From CAZVWQ01 sp964631275 (GTDB lineage: Bacteria; Patescibacteriota; JACMRA01), in contig CAZVWQ010000001.1 in assembly GCA_964631275.1 (NCBI GenBank), positions 1-64,000 on the forward strand: a stretch of DNA of 64,000 nt. Reading direction: 5' to 3'. This document shows positions 63,315-64,000 of the stretch, piece after piece. The notes beneath the pieces are model-generated. The model made no database searches. It saw only the letters and a program-made list of their open reading frames with translations, and was not told where the DNA came from. A program made the position numbers and the translations under genes. The first letter of the stretch is position 1, and each line of letters opens with the position of its first letter.

Positions 63315-64000
63315 ATGGCTGGAATTTTGTCATTACAAACAAGTAGCTTTTTAGAAAGTTTAGTTATTTTGTATATATTTTTGGCTTTAGCACATTATTT
63401 AATCCAAATTATTTTTGCTCATCTACATCATCTTAAAATACTAGATGAAAACGAAATTTTAGAACCAAAGATAATTAAATTAAATGATTTAGATAAACTT
63501 CCAAAATGCTCAATTATTTTTCCGATTCATGATGAAGATCCTGAAATCTTAGATAAAGTAATGAAATATGCTATTAGATGTTTACAAACTCTAAAAAACA
63601 TAGAATTGATATTCGTAGATGACGGATCATCTAATTTAGATAAAGTTAAGCCAATCTATGATTATTATCAAAAAAATTATAATATCATAATCAAATATCA
63701 AACCAATCAAGGCAAAAGAGAGGCTCAATGCAGTGGCTTTAGAGCTAGTACTGGTGAAATTATTATTACTACTGACTCTGATACTTTGATTTATTCTGAA
63801 GGCATTCTTAGACTTATTGCTCCCTTAATTGCCTTTTCTAATGTTGGGGCAGTTACAGGAGATCTGAGAGTTGCTAACGATTCAGAAAACTGGCTAACTA
63901 TGCTCACCAGCCTCAGGTACTGGATGGCTTTTCATTTAGAAAGGGCTAGTCAAAGTCTAAGCGGCACAATGACTTGTCTTTCAGGACCCTTTAGTGCTTA
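63315..64000 (+). CDS. GT2-family glycosyltransferase (hyaluronan-synthase-like), 3' end missing
   Basis: The first 228 codons of a membrane glycosyltransferase; the frame stays open to the window edge. An N-terminal membrane helix (about 11-36, SFLESLVILYIFLALAHYLI) precedes a GT-A domain with CSIIFPIHDEDPEILDKVM, the nucleotide-binding IELIFVDDGSSN (about 97-108), the DxD motif TTDSDT (about 153-158), GAVTGDLRVAN and the acceptor-region SGPFSA. The arrangement resembles processive synthases such as hyaluronan or cellulose-like polymer enzymes. It starts 11 bases after the giant DUF11 gene, so both may be cotranscribed and serve the cell surface. The product is not predictable from this part. 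Confidence 0.8.
   Translation, partial: MAGILSLQTSSFLESLVILYIFLALAHYLIQIIFAHLHHLKILDENEILEPKIIKLNDLDKLPKCSIIFPIHDEDPEILDKVMKYAIRCLQTLKNIELIFVDDGSSNLDKVKPIYDYYQKNYNIIIKYQTNQGKREAQCSGFRASTGEIIITTDSDTLIYSEGILRLIAPLIAFSNVGAVTGDLRVANDSENWLTMLTSLRYWMAFHLERASQSLSGTMTCLSGPFSA

Noticed and set aside
1..64000. UGA-recoded genetic code (Gracilibacteria-like)
   Set aside because: Several genes end naturally at TGA (for example ilvE and rmuC), and no conserved domain requires reading through it.

Overview
The window is a 64 kb piece of a very AT-rich, gene-sparse bacterial genome (sampled coding lines run near 25-30% G+C). UGA, UAA and UAG all serve as stops, so the UGA-recoded lineages are excluded. Small single-domain enzymes, degenerate enzyme homologues, VanW/VanY/sortase/DUF11 surface genes, a solitary RarA, RmuC and phytoene desaturase, few Shine-Dalgarno sites and an archaeal-looking tyrosyl-tRNA synthetase together suggest a candidate-phyla-radiation (Patescibacteria-like) bacterium. 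That placement is inference; no rRNA gene lies here. Three 100-N scaffold gaps show it is a draft assembly.

Layout. 0.2-9.8 kb: a metal-site-mutated M16 peptidase homologue, a XerC/D recombinase, a carotenoid desaturase, gatB and ridA, separated by long repeat-filled spacers. 10.1-12.3 kb: a less AT-rich block (two small unknown genes, thyA, recX) bounded by a tandem-repeat gap and a hairpin. 12.4-24.9 kb: an LPRTG surface protein, a free-standing AlaRS editing domain, tyrS, a CofD/YvcK-like protein, lepB, ilvE, ftsH and a SAM-hydrolase-like protein. 26.5-34.5 kb: ilvA-dcd-priA-like, a membrane protein with protease-prodomain-like modules, a truncated ligA and rarA. 34.8-47.6 kb: capA, hsp20, BI-1, a polynucleotide kinase, leuB, a dead VanY-like protein, an EamA transporter, rmuC, a cysteine-free sortase homologue and vanW. 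47.9-50.6 kb: a histidine module, with two tandem His-rich leader peptide/attenuator units in front of an unknown gene and hisD. 51.2-64 kb: a transposase remnant, a 3625-residue DUF11-repeat surface protein ending in an LSKTG sorting-type tail, and a GT2 synthase cut by the window end.

Three themes stand out. First, two consecutive leader-peptide attenuators, each with a cluster of His codons and mutually exclusive GGGAG/CTCCC hairpins, precede hisD; this is the most striking regulatory signal in the window. Second, there is a concentration of enzyme homologues that have lost catalytic residues or domains (M16, sortase, VanY, PriA, LigA, AlaRS). Third, nearly every long spacer is built from a handful of 85-250 bp repeat families with terminal inverted repeats, resembling decayed MITEs, including one nested insertion with a 3 bp target duplication.

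The surface genes probably work together: signal peptidase exports LPXTG-type and DUF11 proteins, and the sortase-like, VanW, CapA and GT2 proteins act at the envelope. ilvE, ilvA, leuB and hisD are isolated amino-acid genes rather than complete pathways within this window.
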